NCBI RefSeq assembly: GCF_003075095.1
Contig: NZ_QCZF01000001.1
Coordinates: 434,001-498,000 of the forward strand
Source of the DNA: Blastococcus litoris
Lineage (GTDB): Bacteria > Actinomycetota > Actinomycetes > Mycobacteriales > Geodermatophilaceae
DNA: 64,000 nucleotides
Direction: 5' to 3'
Shown here: piece by piece, positions 42,985 through 50,590 of the stretch
Position numbering within the stretch: position 1 is the first letter of the stretch
Layout of the letters: each line of letters opens with the position of its first letter
Translations under genes and position numbers: made by a program
The notes under the pieces: generated by a model
Database searches by the model: none
What the model was told of the DNA's origin: nothing
The model's input: only the letters and a program-made list of their open reading frames with translations

Positions 42985-43806
42985 GTGCCGCAGGACGACC
43001 CGACCACCGCGTTCGACGCCGCCACCGCCGTCCGGCGTACCGACGGAGGGGGCCTCGCCGCCGCTCTCGATCCGGGCTGGGACGTCGGCAACGGCATCCT
43101 CAACGGCGGCTACCTGCTCTCCGTCGTGGGCCGGGCCGCGGTGCTCGAGAGCCCGCACGCCCACCCGGTCGCCGTGTCGGCCAGCTACCTGCGGGCGCCG
43201 GCGCCCGGCCCGGCGACGCTCACGGTGGTGCCCGGCCCGTCCGGCCGCACCCTGGCGCACTCGTTCGTCACGCTGTCCGACGCCGGCGGCCCGGCGCTGA
43301 CGGTCCAGGCCACGACGGCGACCCTGGGCGCCGCGCCGTCGGACTACGGCCACCCGATGCCCGACGTCCCGCCGGTGGAGGAGTGCTTCTCCGTGGCCGA
43401 GCACCGCGACCTCGCACCGCCCGGGGTGCAGGTGCCGGGGCTCTCGCTGCGCGTGGACACCCGGCTCGACGTCGCCACCGCGGGGTGGGCGTTCGGGCAG
43501 CCGTCGGGGGAGCCGGTGCTGCGAGCCTGGATGCGCTTCGCTGACGGCCGCGAGCCGGACCCGCTGGCGCTGCTCACCTTCGCCGACGCGCTCCCGCCCA
43601 CGAGCTTCGCGATGGGCAACATGGGCTGGGCGCCGACGGTGCAGCTGCAGGTGCTCGTCCGGGCGCTGCCGGCGCCCGGGTGGTGCCTGGTCGAGGCGCG
43701 GTCCAGCGAGATCGCCGGCGGATGGGTCGACGAGGACTACCGGATCTGGGACTCCACGGGCCGGCTGGTGGCGCAGAGCCGGCAGCTCGCCCGCGCTCCC
43801 CGGTGA
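42985..43806 (+). CDS. Thioesterase-family (double hot-dog) protein
   Basis: This 273-aa protein has two hot-dog modules in the TesB/acyl-CoA thioesterase-like layout. The N-terminal half contains DPGWDVGNGILNGGYLLSVV (the catalytic-region NGGYL) and VSASYLRAPAPGPATL. The second half contains GEPVLRAWMRFADG, LTFADALPPTSF (the Asp in the family's conserved LaDa segment) and IWDSTGRLVAQSRQLAR. Such proteins cleave acyl-CoA esters, but specificity is unknown. GTG 42985 has CACCCT 7 bases upstream, a leaderless candidate. Confidence 0.85.
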   Translation: MPQDDPTTAFDAATAVRRTDGGGLAAALDPGWDVGNGILNGGYLLSVVGRAAVLESPHAHPVAVSASYLRAPAPGPATLTVVPGPSGRTLAHSFVTLSDAGGPALTVQATTATLGAAPSDYGHPMPDVPPVEECFSVAEHRDLAPPGVQVPGLSLRVDTRLDVATAGWAFGQPSGEPVLRAWMRFADGREPDPLALLTFADALPPTSFAMGNMGWAPTVQLQVLVRALPAPGWCLVEARSSEIAGGWVDEDYRIWDSTGRLVAQSRQLARAPR

Positions 43807-43861
43807 GCGACGGCGCCGTCGCGGAACGACCGCCGACCGGCGACCCCCGGCTCGCCTCCGG

Positions 43862-44482
43862 TCAGCCGCCCGGCAGCTCGACGTCGCCGGTGAGGTAGCG
43901 CTGCACGGTCGGGCCGATCGCGGCGACGATCGTCTCCGGTGCGGCGGTGGCCAGAGGCTCCACCTTCAGCACGTACCGCGCCATGACCAGGCCGATCAGC
44001 TGGGAGGCGGCGAGGGAGCCGCGGGCCTCGCGCTCGGCAGGCGGCAGTCCGAGGGTGCCGACGACGCGCCGGAGGATCTGCGAGACGAGGAACTCGCGCA
44101 GCAGCTTGGCGGTCCACTCGTGGGCGACGGCGGACCTGACCAGCGCGAGGGCCGCGGGGCGCATGGGCCCGTCCCACACGCGCAGCAGCAGCCGCACGAC
44201 GTTCTCGCCGAGGTGGTCGCGGCCCCCGGCGAGCACCTCGGGCAGCAGGTCGGCGGGATTGGCCGGCGCCTCGATCGCGGCGAGGAACAGCTTGTCCTTG
44301 TTGCCGAAGTAGTGGTGGACCAGGGCCGGGTCGACGCCTGCCGCCCCGGCGATGCCGCGGATGGTCGCGCCGTCGAAGCCGCGCTCCGCGAACGCCTCCC
44401 GGGCAGCGCTCAGGACGGCGTCCCGGGTGTCGGGGTTCCCGGGCCGCCGTCCTGACCGACGTGCGGGTCCTGCCGTGCTCAG
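43862..44482 (-). CDS. TetR-family regulator, apparent CTG start
   Basis: This 206-aa repressor has the TetR helix-turn-helix: RDAVLSAAREAFAERGFDGA then TIRGIAGAAGVDPALVHHYF with GNKDKLFLAA. The C-terminal ligand domain resembles the TetR_C group with PxxLALVRS. The protein begins at CTG 44482, which overlaps the stop of the ABC permease (CTGA, minus strand). No ATG, GTG or TTG occurs in frame nearby and the HTH starts at residue 18, so a later start is unlikely. It closes the ATPase-permease-regulator operon and is the natural candidate to bind the operator at 46020-46049. Confidence 0.88.
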   Translation of the reverse strand: MSTAGPARRSGRRPGNPDTRDAVLSAAREAFAERGFDGATIRGIAGAAGVDPALVHHYFGNKDKLFLAAIEAPANPADLLPEVLAGGRDHLGENVVRLLLRVWDGPMRPAALALVRSAVAHEWTAKLLREFLVSQILRRVVGTLGLPPAEREARGSLAASQLIGLVMARYVLKVEPLATAAPETIVAAIGPTVQRYLTGDVELPGG

Positions 44483-45279
44483 GCCGTCCTCCTCCGCAGG
44501 GTCGCCGCCGCGAGGGCGAGGGCGACGAGGGCCGCGCCGGCGACGACGGCGACGTCCAGCCACATCGTGCCGGTCGCCTCGGCGGACCGCCCGACCTCCT
44601 GCAGCGCCTCGACCGCGTAGGTGAGGGGGAGGAGGTTGCTGATGGTCTGCAGCCAGCCGGCCATCTGGTCGACCGGGATCAGGAGACCGCACAGGAAGAA
44701 CTGCGGCAGCACGATGACCGGCATGAACTGCACGGCCTGGAACTCGGTGCGGGCGAAGGCGCTGGCCAGCAGTCCCAGGGCCACGCCGAGCACGGCGTCG
44801 ACGACGGCGATCAGCACCACCAACCAGACCGACCCGGCGACCTCCAGGTCGTAGACCGTCGTCGCCACCGTGACGGTGACCCCCGCCTGCAGCGCCGCCG
44901 CGAGACCGAACGCCAGCCCGTACCCCAGGAGCAGGTCGAGACGGGCCAGGGGGGTGGTGAGCAGGCGCTCGAGGGTCCCGGAGGTGCGCTCCCGCAGCAT
45001 GGCGATGCTGGTCACCAGGAACATGACCACGAACGGCAGGATCCCCAGCATGGTCAGGCCGACCCGGTCGAAGATGCCCGGCTGGCCCGGCAGGGTCGGC
45101 ACGTCCTTCCACAGCAGGTAGAGCAGGCCGAGCAGCAGGCTGGGCAGGACCAGCAGCATCGCGATGGTGCGGTGGTCGTGCGCGAGCTGGCGGAGCACGC
45201 GCCGGGCGGTGGCCGCGGTCAGCCGCGGGCTCAGGTGCGTGGGCGTCGCTCGCGGTCGGTCGATCGTCGCGGCGGTCAT
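44479..45279 (-). CDS. ABC-2 type exporter permease
   Basis: This 266-aa membrane protein has six predicted helices in the DrrB/ABC-2 pattern, including TIAMLLVLPSLLLGLLYLLW, LTMLGILPFVVMFLVTSIAM, VWLVVLIAVVDAVLGVALGL and VIVLPQFFLCGLLIPVDQMA. The segment LRERTSGTLERLLTTPLARLDLLLGYG is the family hallmark (split here as LRERTSGTLERLL and PLARLDLLLGYG). The preceding ATPase stop overlaps its ATG by 4 bases, and its own stop overlaps the TetR start. It probably exports a drug-like or lipid compound. Confidence 0.92.
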   Translation of the reverse strand: MTAATIDRPRATPTHLSPRLTAATARRVLRQLAHDHRTIAMLLVLPSLLLGLLYLLWKDVPTLPGQPGIFDRVGLTMLGILPFVVMFLVTSIAMLRERTSGTLERLLTTPLARLDLLLGYGLAFGLAAALQAGVTVTVATTVYDLEVAGSVWLVVLIAVVDAVLGVALGLLASAFARTEFQAVQFMPVIVLPQFFLCGLLIPVDQMAGWLQTISNLLPLTYAVEALQEVGRSAEATGTMWLDVAVVAGAALVALALAAATLRRRTA

Positions 45280-45995
45280 GCCGCCACCTCCTCACGGGCC
45301 CGGACCAGGTTGAGGAAGGCCTCCTCCAGGTCCTCGGAACGACCGTCGGCGCGTAGCTGCGCCGGCGTGGAGTCGGCGATGAGCTCGCCGCCGCGGAGCA
45401 GGAGCAGCCGGTCGCAGCGGCCGGCCTCGTCCATCACGTGGCTGGAGACGATCAGCGTCGTCCCGGCGGCGGCCAGCGCGTGGAACCTCTCCCACAGCTC
45501 GACCCGCAGCACCGGGTCCAGCCCGACGGTCGGCTCGTCGAGCACCAGCACCTCGGGGCTGCCGACCAGCGCGCAGGCCAGCGACGCACGCCCCTGCTGG
45601 CCGCCCGAGAGGTCGCGCACCAGCTGGCCGGCGGCGTCGGCCAGCCCGACGTCCGCGACGGCCGCGTCGGCCTCGCGGGTGCCCATCCCGTAGAGGGCGG
45701 CGAAGTAGCGGGCGTTCTCCCGGACGGTGAGGTCCTCGTAGACGCTCGGCGCCTGGGTCACGTAGCCCACCCGCGTGCGCAGGGGGGCGGACCCGGCGGG
45801 CTCGCCGAGGACGGTGACCTCGCCCGAGCGGACCTGCTGCACGCCGACGATCGCGCGCATCAGCGTGGTCTTCCCGCTGCCGCTCGGCCCGAGCAGACCG
45901 GTCACCTGACCGGCGGGCACGGTGAACGACAGCCCGGGGAGCACGCGTCTGCGGCCCCGGTCGACGACCAGATCGGTGACGGTGACGGCGTCCAT
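45276..45995 (-). CDS. ABC exporter ATP-binding protein
   Basis: This 239-aa ATPase has Walker A LLGPSGSGKTTLM, signature DLSGGQQGRAS, Walker B VLVLDEPTVGLDP and the switch His in IVSSHVMDEAG. It pairs with the ABC-2 permease downstream. ATG 45995 follows GGAGG at 7 bases. The promoter directly upstream holds a 30-base operator dyad (46020-46049), so transcription of the three-gene operon appears to be controlled by the TetR protein it encodes. It is probably a self-inducible efflux system. Confidence 0.95.
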   Translation of the reverse strand: MDAVTVTDLVVDRGRRRVLPGLSFTVPAGQVTGLLGPSGSGKTTLMRAIVGVQQVRSGEVTVLGEPAGSAPLRTRVGYVTQAPSVYEDLTVRENARYFAALYGMGTREADAAVADVGLADAAGQLVRDLSGGQQGRASLACALVGSPEVLVLDEPTVGLDPVLRVELWERFHALAAAGTTLIVSSHVMDEAGRCDRLLLLRGGELIADSTPAQLRADGRSEDLEEAFLNLVRAREEVAA

Positions 45996-46019
45996 GGCCG
46001 ACCTCCAGAACTCAACGGC

Positions 46020-46049
46020 TGATGAACTCAACGCTAGATGAGTTCATCA
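46020..46049. promoter_or_regulatory. TetR-type operator (perfect 10-bp dyad)
   Basis: TGATGAACTC, a 10-base spacer AACGCTAGAT and GAGTTCATCA form a perfect inverted repeat. It lies across the promoter of the ABC-TetR operon. A partial direct copy (GAACTCAACG) also occurs at about 46003-46012 and again at 46024-46033. Position and symmetry fit binding by a dimeric TetR repressor. Confidence 0.75.
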
Positions 46050-46059
46050 GAACCGTCAA
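46031..46059 (-). promoter_or_regulatory. Promoter of the ABC-TetR operon
   Basis: On the minus strand, TTGACG (46059-46054) and TAGCGT (46036-46031) are separated by exactly 17 bases, giving a good housekeeping promoter. The -10 and most of the spacer lie inside the operator dyad. Confidence 0.6.
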
Positions 46060-46143
46060 CGGTGCCGAAGGTCCCTACCGCACGGGCGGCGCGGCGGTGA
46101 CGGGGCGGTCGGGCGAGGGATCACGGGCTGGGAGGATGGCGCG

Positions 46144-46950
46144 GTGGCCGGCCCTGTCGTCATCACCGATCCGCTGGACCCGCGGGTGGCCGACTTCCGC
46201 GACCTCAAGGCGGGCGACCGGCCGGCGGGTACGGCCCGCGGCACGGGGACGGTGATCGTGGAGGGCGTGCCCGCGGTGGAGCGGCTCCTGGCCTCGCCCT
46301 ACCGGGTGCGCGCGGTGTTCGGCGTCCCCAGGCGGGTGGCGGCGCTGGACCTCCCCGACGGCGTGCCGGCCTACGAAGCGGACAAGTGGGTGCTCTCGGA
46401 GGTCATCGGTTTCCGGCTCACCCGCGGCGTCGTGGCCTCGGCCGACCGCCGCCCGCCCGCGGACCTCGACGACCTGCTCGCCGGGCCGGACCCAGCGGCC
46501 CCCCGGCGGCTGGCCGTCCTCGAGGCGCTCAACGACGCTGAGAACCTGGGCTCGATCGCGCGCTCGGCCGTCGCGCTCGGCGTGGACGGCCTGCTGCTCG
46601 ACCCGCGCTGCGCCGATCCGCTCTACCGGCGGTCGGTGCGGGTCTCGATGGGGCACGTGCTGGGCCTGCCGTTCGCCGTCCTGCCGGAGTGGCCGGAGGG
46701 CCTGGAGCGGCTGCACCACGCCGGTTACACGACCGTGGCCCTGACCCCGGCCGCGGACGCCGTCGACCTGGGTGACCTCGACCCCGTCGCGCACCCGCGG
46801 ACGGCGGTGCTCCTCGGGGCGGAAGGGCCGGGGCTCACGCCCGAGGCGCAGCGGGCCGCGACCGTGCGCGCCCGCATCCCGATGCGCGCGGGGGTGGACT
46901 CGCTCGGTGTGGCGGCCGCCGCCGCCATCGCCTTCGCGACCCTGCGCTAA
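46144..46950 (+). CDS. TrmH/SpoU-family RNA 2'-O-methyltransferase
   Basis: This 268-aa SPOUT-fold enzyme transfers methyl from SAM to an RNA ribose. The N-terminal part (VIVEGVPAVERLLASPYRVR) is the substrate-binding L30-like domain. Motif 1 is LNDAENLGSIARSA, motif 2 is LLGAEGPGLTPEA and motif 3 is IPMRAGVDSLGVAAAAAI, all making the trefoil knot. In motif 3 the usual SLNV is SLGV, so the conserved Asn is replaced. GTG 46144 has GAGGAT 6 bases upstream. Target rRNA or tRNA site is unknown. The stop is shared with the convergent stress gene (CTAA). Confidence 0.9.
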   Translation: MAGPVVITDPLDPRVADFRDLKAGDRPAGTARGTGTVIVEGVPAVERLLASPYRVRAVFGVPRRVAALDLPDGVPAYEADKWVLSEVIGFRLTRGVVASADRRPPADLDDLLAGPDPAAPRRLAVLEALNDAENLGSIARSAVALGVDGLLLDPRCADPLYRRSVRVSMGHVLGLPFAVLPEWPEGLERLHHAGYTTVALTPAADAVDLGDLDPVAHPRTAVLLGAEGPGLTPEAQRAATVRARIPMRAGVDSLGVAAAAAIAFATLR

Positions 46951-47420
46951 CCCCGCAGCGAGAAGCGCGCCAGGTGCGCCCGGGCCTCCTCGGCGTGCGC
47001 GGGGTTGCACATGACGTCGTAGCGGCCGGCCACGATCCGGCTGGTGCTCACGAAGTCGCGCTTGCCGCCCATGGTCGAGTAGCCGATGGCGCCGAAGATC
47101 GCGCCGAACACCAGGCCGACCAGCAGGCCGCTGAGCACCGAGCCGATCCAGCCCCCGCCGTCGGTGGAGAAGATCCCGAGCAGGAGACCGACGAACAGGC
47201 CCCACCACGCGCCGCCGGCCGCTCCCGCCGCGACCGCACGCCCCATCGTGAGCCGGCCGGTGACCTTCTCGACCTGCCGCAGGTCCGAGCCGATGATCGT
47301 CACGTTCTCCACCGCGAACTTCTGGTCGGAGAGGTAGTCGACCGCGGCCTGTGCCTGCTCGTAGCTGTCGTAGGAACCCACCTGGACGCCGCCCAGCGGC
47401 ATCGACACCGAAGCTGACAT
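46947..47420 (-). CDS. General-stress-protein-like membrane protein
   Basis: This 157-aa protein begins with a soluble alpha/beta part, VQVGSYDSYEQAQAAVDYLS then VENVTIIGSDLRQVEKVTGR, and continues into a Gly-rich membrane segment, AAGAAGGAWWGLFVGLLLGIF and GWIGSVLSGLLVGLVFGAIFGAIG. This is the domain order of the actinobacterial GSP17M-type general stress proteins. The C-terminus is soluble (STSRIVAGRYDVMCNPAHAE). The copy A hairpin repeat (47454-47515) lies just upstream of the start. Function is unknown. Confidence 0.85.
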   Translation of the reverse strand: MSASVSMPLGGVQVGSYDSYEQAQAAVDYLSDQKFAVENVTIIGSDLRQVEKVTGRLTMGRAVAAGAAGGAWWGLFVGLLLGIFSTDGGGWIGSVLSGLLVGLVFGAIFGAIGYSTMGGKRDFVSTSRIVAGRYDVMCNPAHAEEARAHLARFSLRG

Positions 47421-47453
47421 GTCCCCTCCAACGACCCGGTCAGGGGCACTGTT

Positions 47454-47515
47454 CCACGGCCCCTGTGCAGGGTCCCACCGCGAGCGCGCGAGTGGTGGGG
47501 GGCCGAGGAGTCCTT
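47454..47515 (-). repeat. 62-base intergenic hairpin repeat, copy A
   Basis: Read on the minus strand from 47515, this element begins AAGGACTCCTCGG and ends GCACAGGGGCCGTGG. It aligns without gaps to 58041-58102 on the plus strand with 44 of 62 bases identical. CGGCCCC pairs with GGGGCCG to form an outer stem, and CCCACC pairs with GGTGGG inside. It follows sepH and is likely also its terminator. Confidence 0.65.
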
Positions 47516-47517
47516 CC

Positions 47518-48453
47518 TCAGCGGTGGCGGCGGACCCCGAAGACGATGTCCTCCCACGCCGGGATGCGGGCGCGCGGGTCCTCGCCGTCGTCCCCGTCCT
47601 CGCCGCTGCGGCCGAGCACGACGGTGTCGTGGTCGGCGACCTCGTCGAGCAGGGCGTCGAACGTCCGCTCGTCGGCCGGTGAGCCGCTGGCCGGGTGCAC
47701 GTCGCGCACCGGGGCATCCTCGTGGCCGAGCAGCTCGGCCGGAAGGATCTCGGGGGTCACGGTGTCGTGCACGACCGGCTCGTCGTCGGGCCGGACCACG
47801 CTGACCGAGCGCGGACGGGCGGCCGGCGCCAGTACCCCGGCGGGGACCTCGGGCACGACCCGCACGAGCCGGGTGCCCTCCGCGAAGTCCATGGTGGCCG
47901 CGTCGAACGGCGCGACCGTGCGCGAGGGCAGGTCGAACGTCCAGCGGGTGAGACCGGACTTGTCGCCGGCCCGCCACGCGCCGGTGACCTGCCAGGTGCC
48001 GTCGTGGGTGCGGTGGGCGTCCCAGCTGACGTCGTCGACGTCGGAGTCGATCAGCCGGAGCCGCTCGTCCATGAACCGGTGCAGCGCGCCGCCGGGCGAG
48101 CCCTCGCTGAGCCGGACGCGGGCCTCGCGGGCCTGCTCGGCGATCCGCTGGCGCTCCTGGATCACCGGGTGGGCGAAGCGCATGATCCGCTCGACCCGGG
48201 TGCCCGACGCCGCGGCGACCTGCTCGGGCGTCTCGCCGGCGCGGATCCGGGCCTGGATCACCCGCGGGGGGAGCTCCACGCCGGCGTCCACGTCGATCTG
48301 GGTGAGCCGGCGGGCGTCGCCCCGGGCCGCCGCGCGCACGCGCTCGTCGATGGGCAGCTCGAACCGCTCGCCCTCCGCGCCGTCGGCGCCCTCGGTGGCG
48401 AGCACGAGGCTCATGCCGTCGTCGGAGAGCGCCACGAGGCGCAGCGTGCGCAT
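47518..48453 (-). CDS. sepH: SepH, septation protein
   Basis: This 311-aa protein matches SepH, which helps FtsZ assembly at division sites in streptomycetes and mycobacteria. The N-terminal 170 residues contain the DUF3071 part, with RTLRLVALSDDGMSLVLAT, a helix-turn-helix-like RIRAGETPEQVAAASGTRVERIMRFAHPVIQERQRIAEQAR (given by RIRAGETPEQVAAASGTRV and RIMRFAHPVIQER), and the conserved HRTHDGTWQVTGAW. The C-terminus is acidic and Pro-rich, ending IPAWEDIVFGVRRHR. ATG 48453 follows AGGAGG. It is a stand-alone gene on the minus strand. Confidence 0.92.
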   Translation of the reverse strand: MRTLRLVALSDDGMSLVLATEGADGAEGERFELPIDERVRAAARGDARRLTQIDVDAGVELPPRVIQARIRAGETPEQVAAASGTRVERIMRFAHPVIQERQRIAEQAREARVRLSEGSPGGALHRFMDERLRLIDSDVDDVSWDAHRTHDGTWQVTGAWRAGDKSGLTRWTFDLPSRTVAPFDAATMDFAEGTRLVRVVPEVPAGVLAPAARPRSVSVVRPDDEPVVHDTVTPEILPAELLGHEDAPVRDVHPASGSPADERTFDALLDEVADHDTVVLGRSGEDGDDGEDPRARIPAWEDIVFGVRRHR

Positions 48454-48691
48454 GGGCGGACCTCCTGACTGCGCCACCGGTCGCCGGTGAGACGGACCGG
48501 AGCACGAGGCTATCCGCGCGCCGCGACCCCGGCGCGGAGGCGACGCGGCGTGGCGCGTCCCGGCGCCGCTCGCGCAGACACCCCACGAGGGGGGTGCGGA
48601 CCGCTACCTTCCCCGCCGATACGTGCCATGTCACGTGTACGCAACATGCGGTCCGCACCATGGGCCGCGAGCAGGACGAGGAGGTGTCCAC

Positions 48692-50590
48692 ATGGTCAGC
48701 CCGCTGACCGACCGCCGGCAGGGTCCGCCCGCCGGGGTCCTGGCCGCCCCTACCGAGGCCTCGCCGGAGCTGCTGCCCGCCGCGGTGCGCCGCGCCGTCA
48801 CCGGGATCGCGGCCGCCCCGGGCGCCTGGTGCCCCGCGCTGTCGCCGGACGGCACGCACGTCGCCTACGTCACCGACCGGTCCGGTCTGCCGCGCCTCGA
48901 GGTCGCCGACCTCGACGGGGCGGCGCCGCCGGCGGTGCTCTCCGCGCCGGCCCAGGAGGTCGTCTCCGTCGCCTGGTCGCCCGACGGTGCGTGGCTGGCC
49001 TACCTGGTGAGCCCCGGCGGCTCCATCTGCGCCGAGCTGCACGTCGTGCGGCCCGACGGCAGCGACGCCCGGCTGCTCGCCGGGGAGGACCCGCGCGCCA
49101 CCGTCTTCGCCGGAGGCTGGACCGGGCCGAACCACTACGCGTGCTCCGTCGCGCCGGGTGACGGGCCCGACGCCGACGTCGTCCTCGTCGACGTCGCCAC
49201 CGGCGAGCAGCGCACCCTGGCCACCGGCGGGTTCCTCTCCGTCACCTCGGTCTCCGCCGACCAGCGCCTCGTGCTCGCCCGCCGCGGGCCCCGCGCCCAC
49301 CGCCACGTCGTCGTCGTCGACGTCGCGACGGGCGTGCAGCGCAGGCTCATCGGCCGGGAGGCGCCCGGCGGGGCCGCCTCGGAGGACGGCCGCTTCGGTG
49401 CCGACGGCCGGTCGGTGTTCGTGCGCGCGTCCCTGCCCGGAGAGCCCTTCACCGACCGGGCCGGTCTGGTGCAGGTGGCCCTGACCGACGACGGCGTCCC
49501 GGGAGCGGGCCGCGTCGTCCTCCGCCGTCCGGACGCCGACCTGGACGGCTACGCCCTGCGCTCGGATGGGACGGTCCTCGCCGTCTGGAACGCCGGCGGG
49601 ATCACCGAGCTGCGCGTGCACGCGCTGTCCGACGGCTCCTGCATCCGCGAGATCGCGCTCCCCGAGCCGGTCATGCCGGGCTGGTCGCTGTCGACCGACG
49701 GCCGGACCCTGGTCGCCGAGCTCACCGGCCCGCTGTCGCCGCGTGCCCTGCACCGCATCTCCCTGGACGACGGGACGCCGCAGCCCCTGCACTCCGCGCC
49801 GGCCCCTCCCCGCCGCGCCGGTCTCGTGGCGCCGGTCCGGTACGACTACGTCGCCCCGGACGGGATGCCGCTGTCGGGCTGGCTCTACACGCCCCGGGGG
49901 GTGCGCGGCCCCAACCGGACCGTCGTCACCTTCCACGGCGGGCCGGAGGGGCAGGAGCGCCCGGACTGGTCGCCGCTGGCCCAGTCCCTCGTGGCCACCG
50001 GGCTCACCGTCTTCGCGCCGAACGTCCGGGGATCCGGGGGCTTCGGGCGCGCGTTCCTGATCGCCGACGACGGTCCGGCGCGGGAGGCGTCCTTCGAGGA
50101 CGTCCGGACGACGGTCGACGCGCTGGTCACCGGGGGCATCGCCGAGCCCGGCCGGATCGGCGCCCACGGCTGGTCCTACGGCGGCTACCTGACCCTGGTG
50201 GCCCTGACCCGCTGGCCCGAGCTGTTCGCCGCCGGCGTGACCGGCGCCGGGATGAGCGACCTGCGCACGTTCTTCGCCGGCACGGAGCCGTGGATGGCGG
50301 CGGCGTCGGTCACCGAGTACGGCGACGCCGTCGCCGACCGGGACCTGCTGGCGGCGCTCTCGCCGATCACGGTGCTGGAGCGGCTGACCTCCCCGGTGCT
50401 GTTCGTGCACGGCGACCGGGACACGAACGTGCCGGTGGCGGAGTCGGTGCAGGCGCACCAGGAGCTGCAGGCGCGGGGCGCGCCCAGCGATCTGCTGCTG
50501 CTGGCGGGTGAGGGGCACACCATCGTGGGCCGCGAGCACCTGGTCGAACTCGGCGAGCGGGTCGCCGCCTGGTTCGATCGCTGGTTGTGA
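48692..50590 (+). CDS. S9-family (prolyl oligopeptidase) serine peptidase
   Basis: This 632-aa enzyme has an N-terminal beta-propeller (repeats such as CPALSPDGTHVAYVTDRSG and VAWSPDGAWLAYLVSPGG) and a C-terminal alpha/beta hydrolase domain. The catalytic triad is S495 in HGWSYGGY, D577 in GDRDTNVPV and H609 in GEGHTIV. It hydrolyses short peptides or acylated amino acids and has no signal peptide, so it is cytosolic. ATG 48692 follows GAGGAGGTG. Its stop overlaps the GTG of the ATP-grasp gene (GTGA), an unusual and suggestive coupling. Confidence 0.93.
   Translation: MVSPLTDRRQGPPAGVLAAPTEASPELLPAAVRRAVTGIAAAPGAWCPALSPDGTHVAYVTDRSGLPRLEVADLDGAAPPAVLSAPAQEVVSVAWSPDGAWLAYLVSPGGSICAELHVVRPDGSDARLLAGEDPRATVFAGGWTGPNHYACSVAPGDGPDADVVLVDVATGEQRTLATGGFLSVTSVSADQRLVLARRGPRAHRHVVVVDVATGVQRRLIGREAPGGAASEDGRFGADGRSVFVRASLPGEPFTDRAGLVQVALTDDGVPGAGRVVLRRPDADLDGYALRSDGTVLAVWNAGGITELRVHALSDGSCIREIALPEPVMPGWSLSTDGRTLVAELTGPLSPRALHRISLDDGTPQPLHSAPAPPRRAGLVAPVRYDYVAPDGMPLSGWLYTPRGVRGPNRTVVTFHGGPEGQERPDWSPLAQSLVATGLTVFAPNVRGSGGFGRAFLIADDGPAREASFEDVRTTVDALVTGGIAEPGRIGAHGWSYGGYLTLVALTRWPELFAAGVTGAGMSDLRTFFAGTEPWMAAASVTEYGDAVADRDLLAALSPITVLERLTSPVLFVHGDRDTNVPVAESVQAHQELQARGAPSDLLLLAGEGHTIVGREHLVELGERVAAWFDRWL

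Noticed and set aside
43807-43822. 16-base palindrome GCGACGGCGCCGTCGC between convergent genes
   Set aside because: Short GC palindromes of this kind are common by chance at this base composition, and there is no loop for a terminator.
48620-48639. TACGTG-N6-CACGTGTA as a possible operator before the S9 peptidase gene
   Set aside because: Symmetry is limited to five bases per arm and no matching regulator is adjacent. It is too weak to call.
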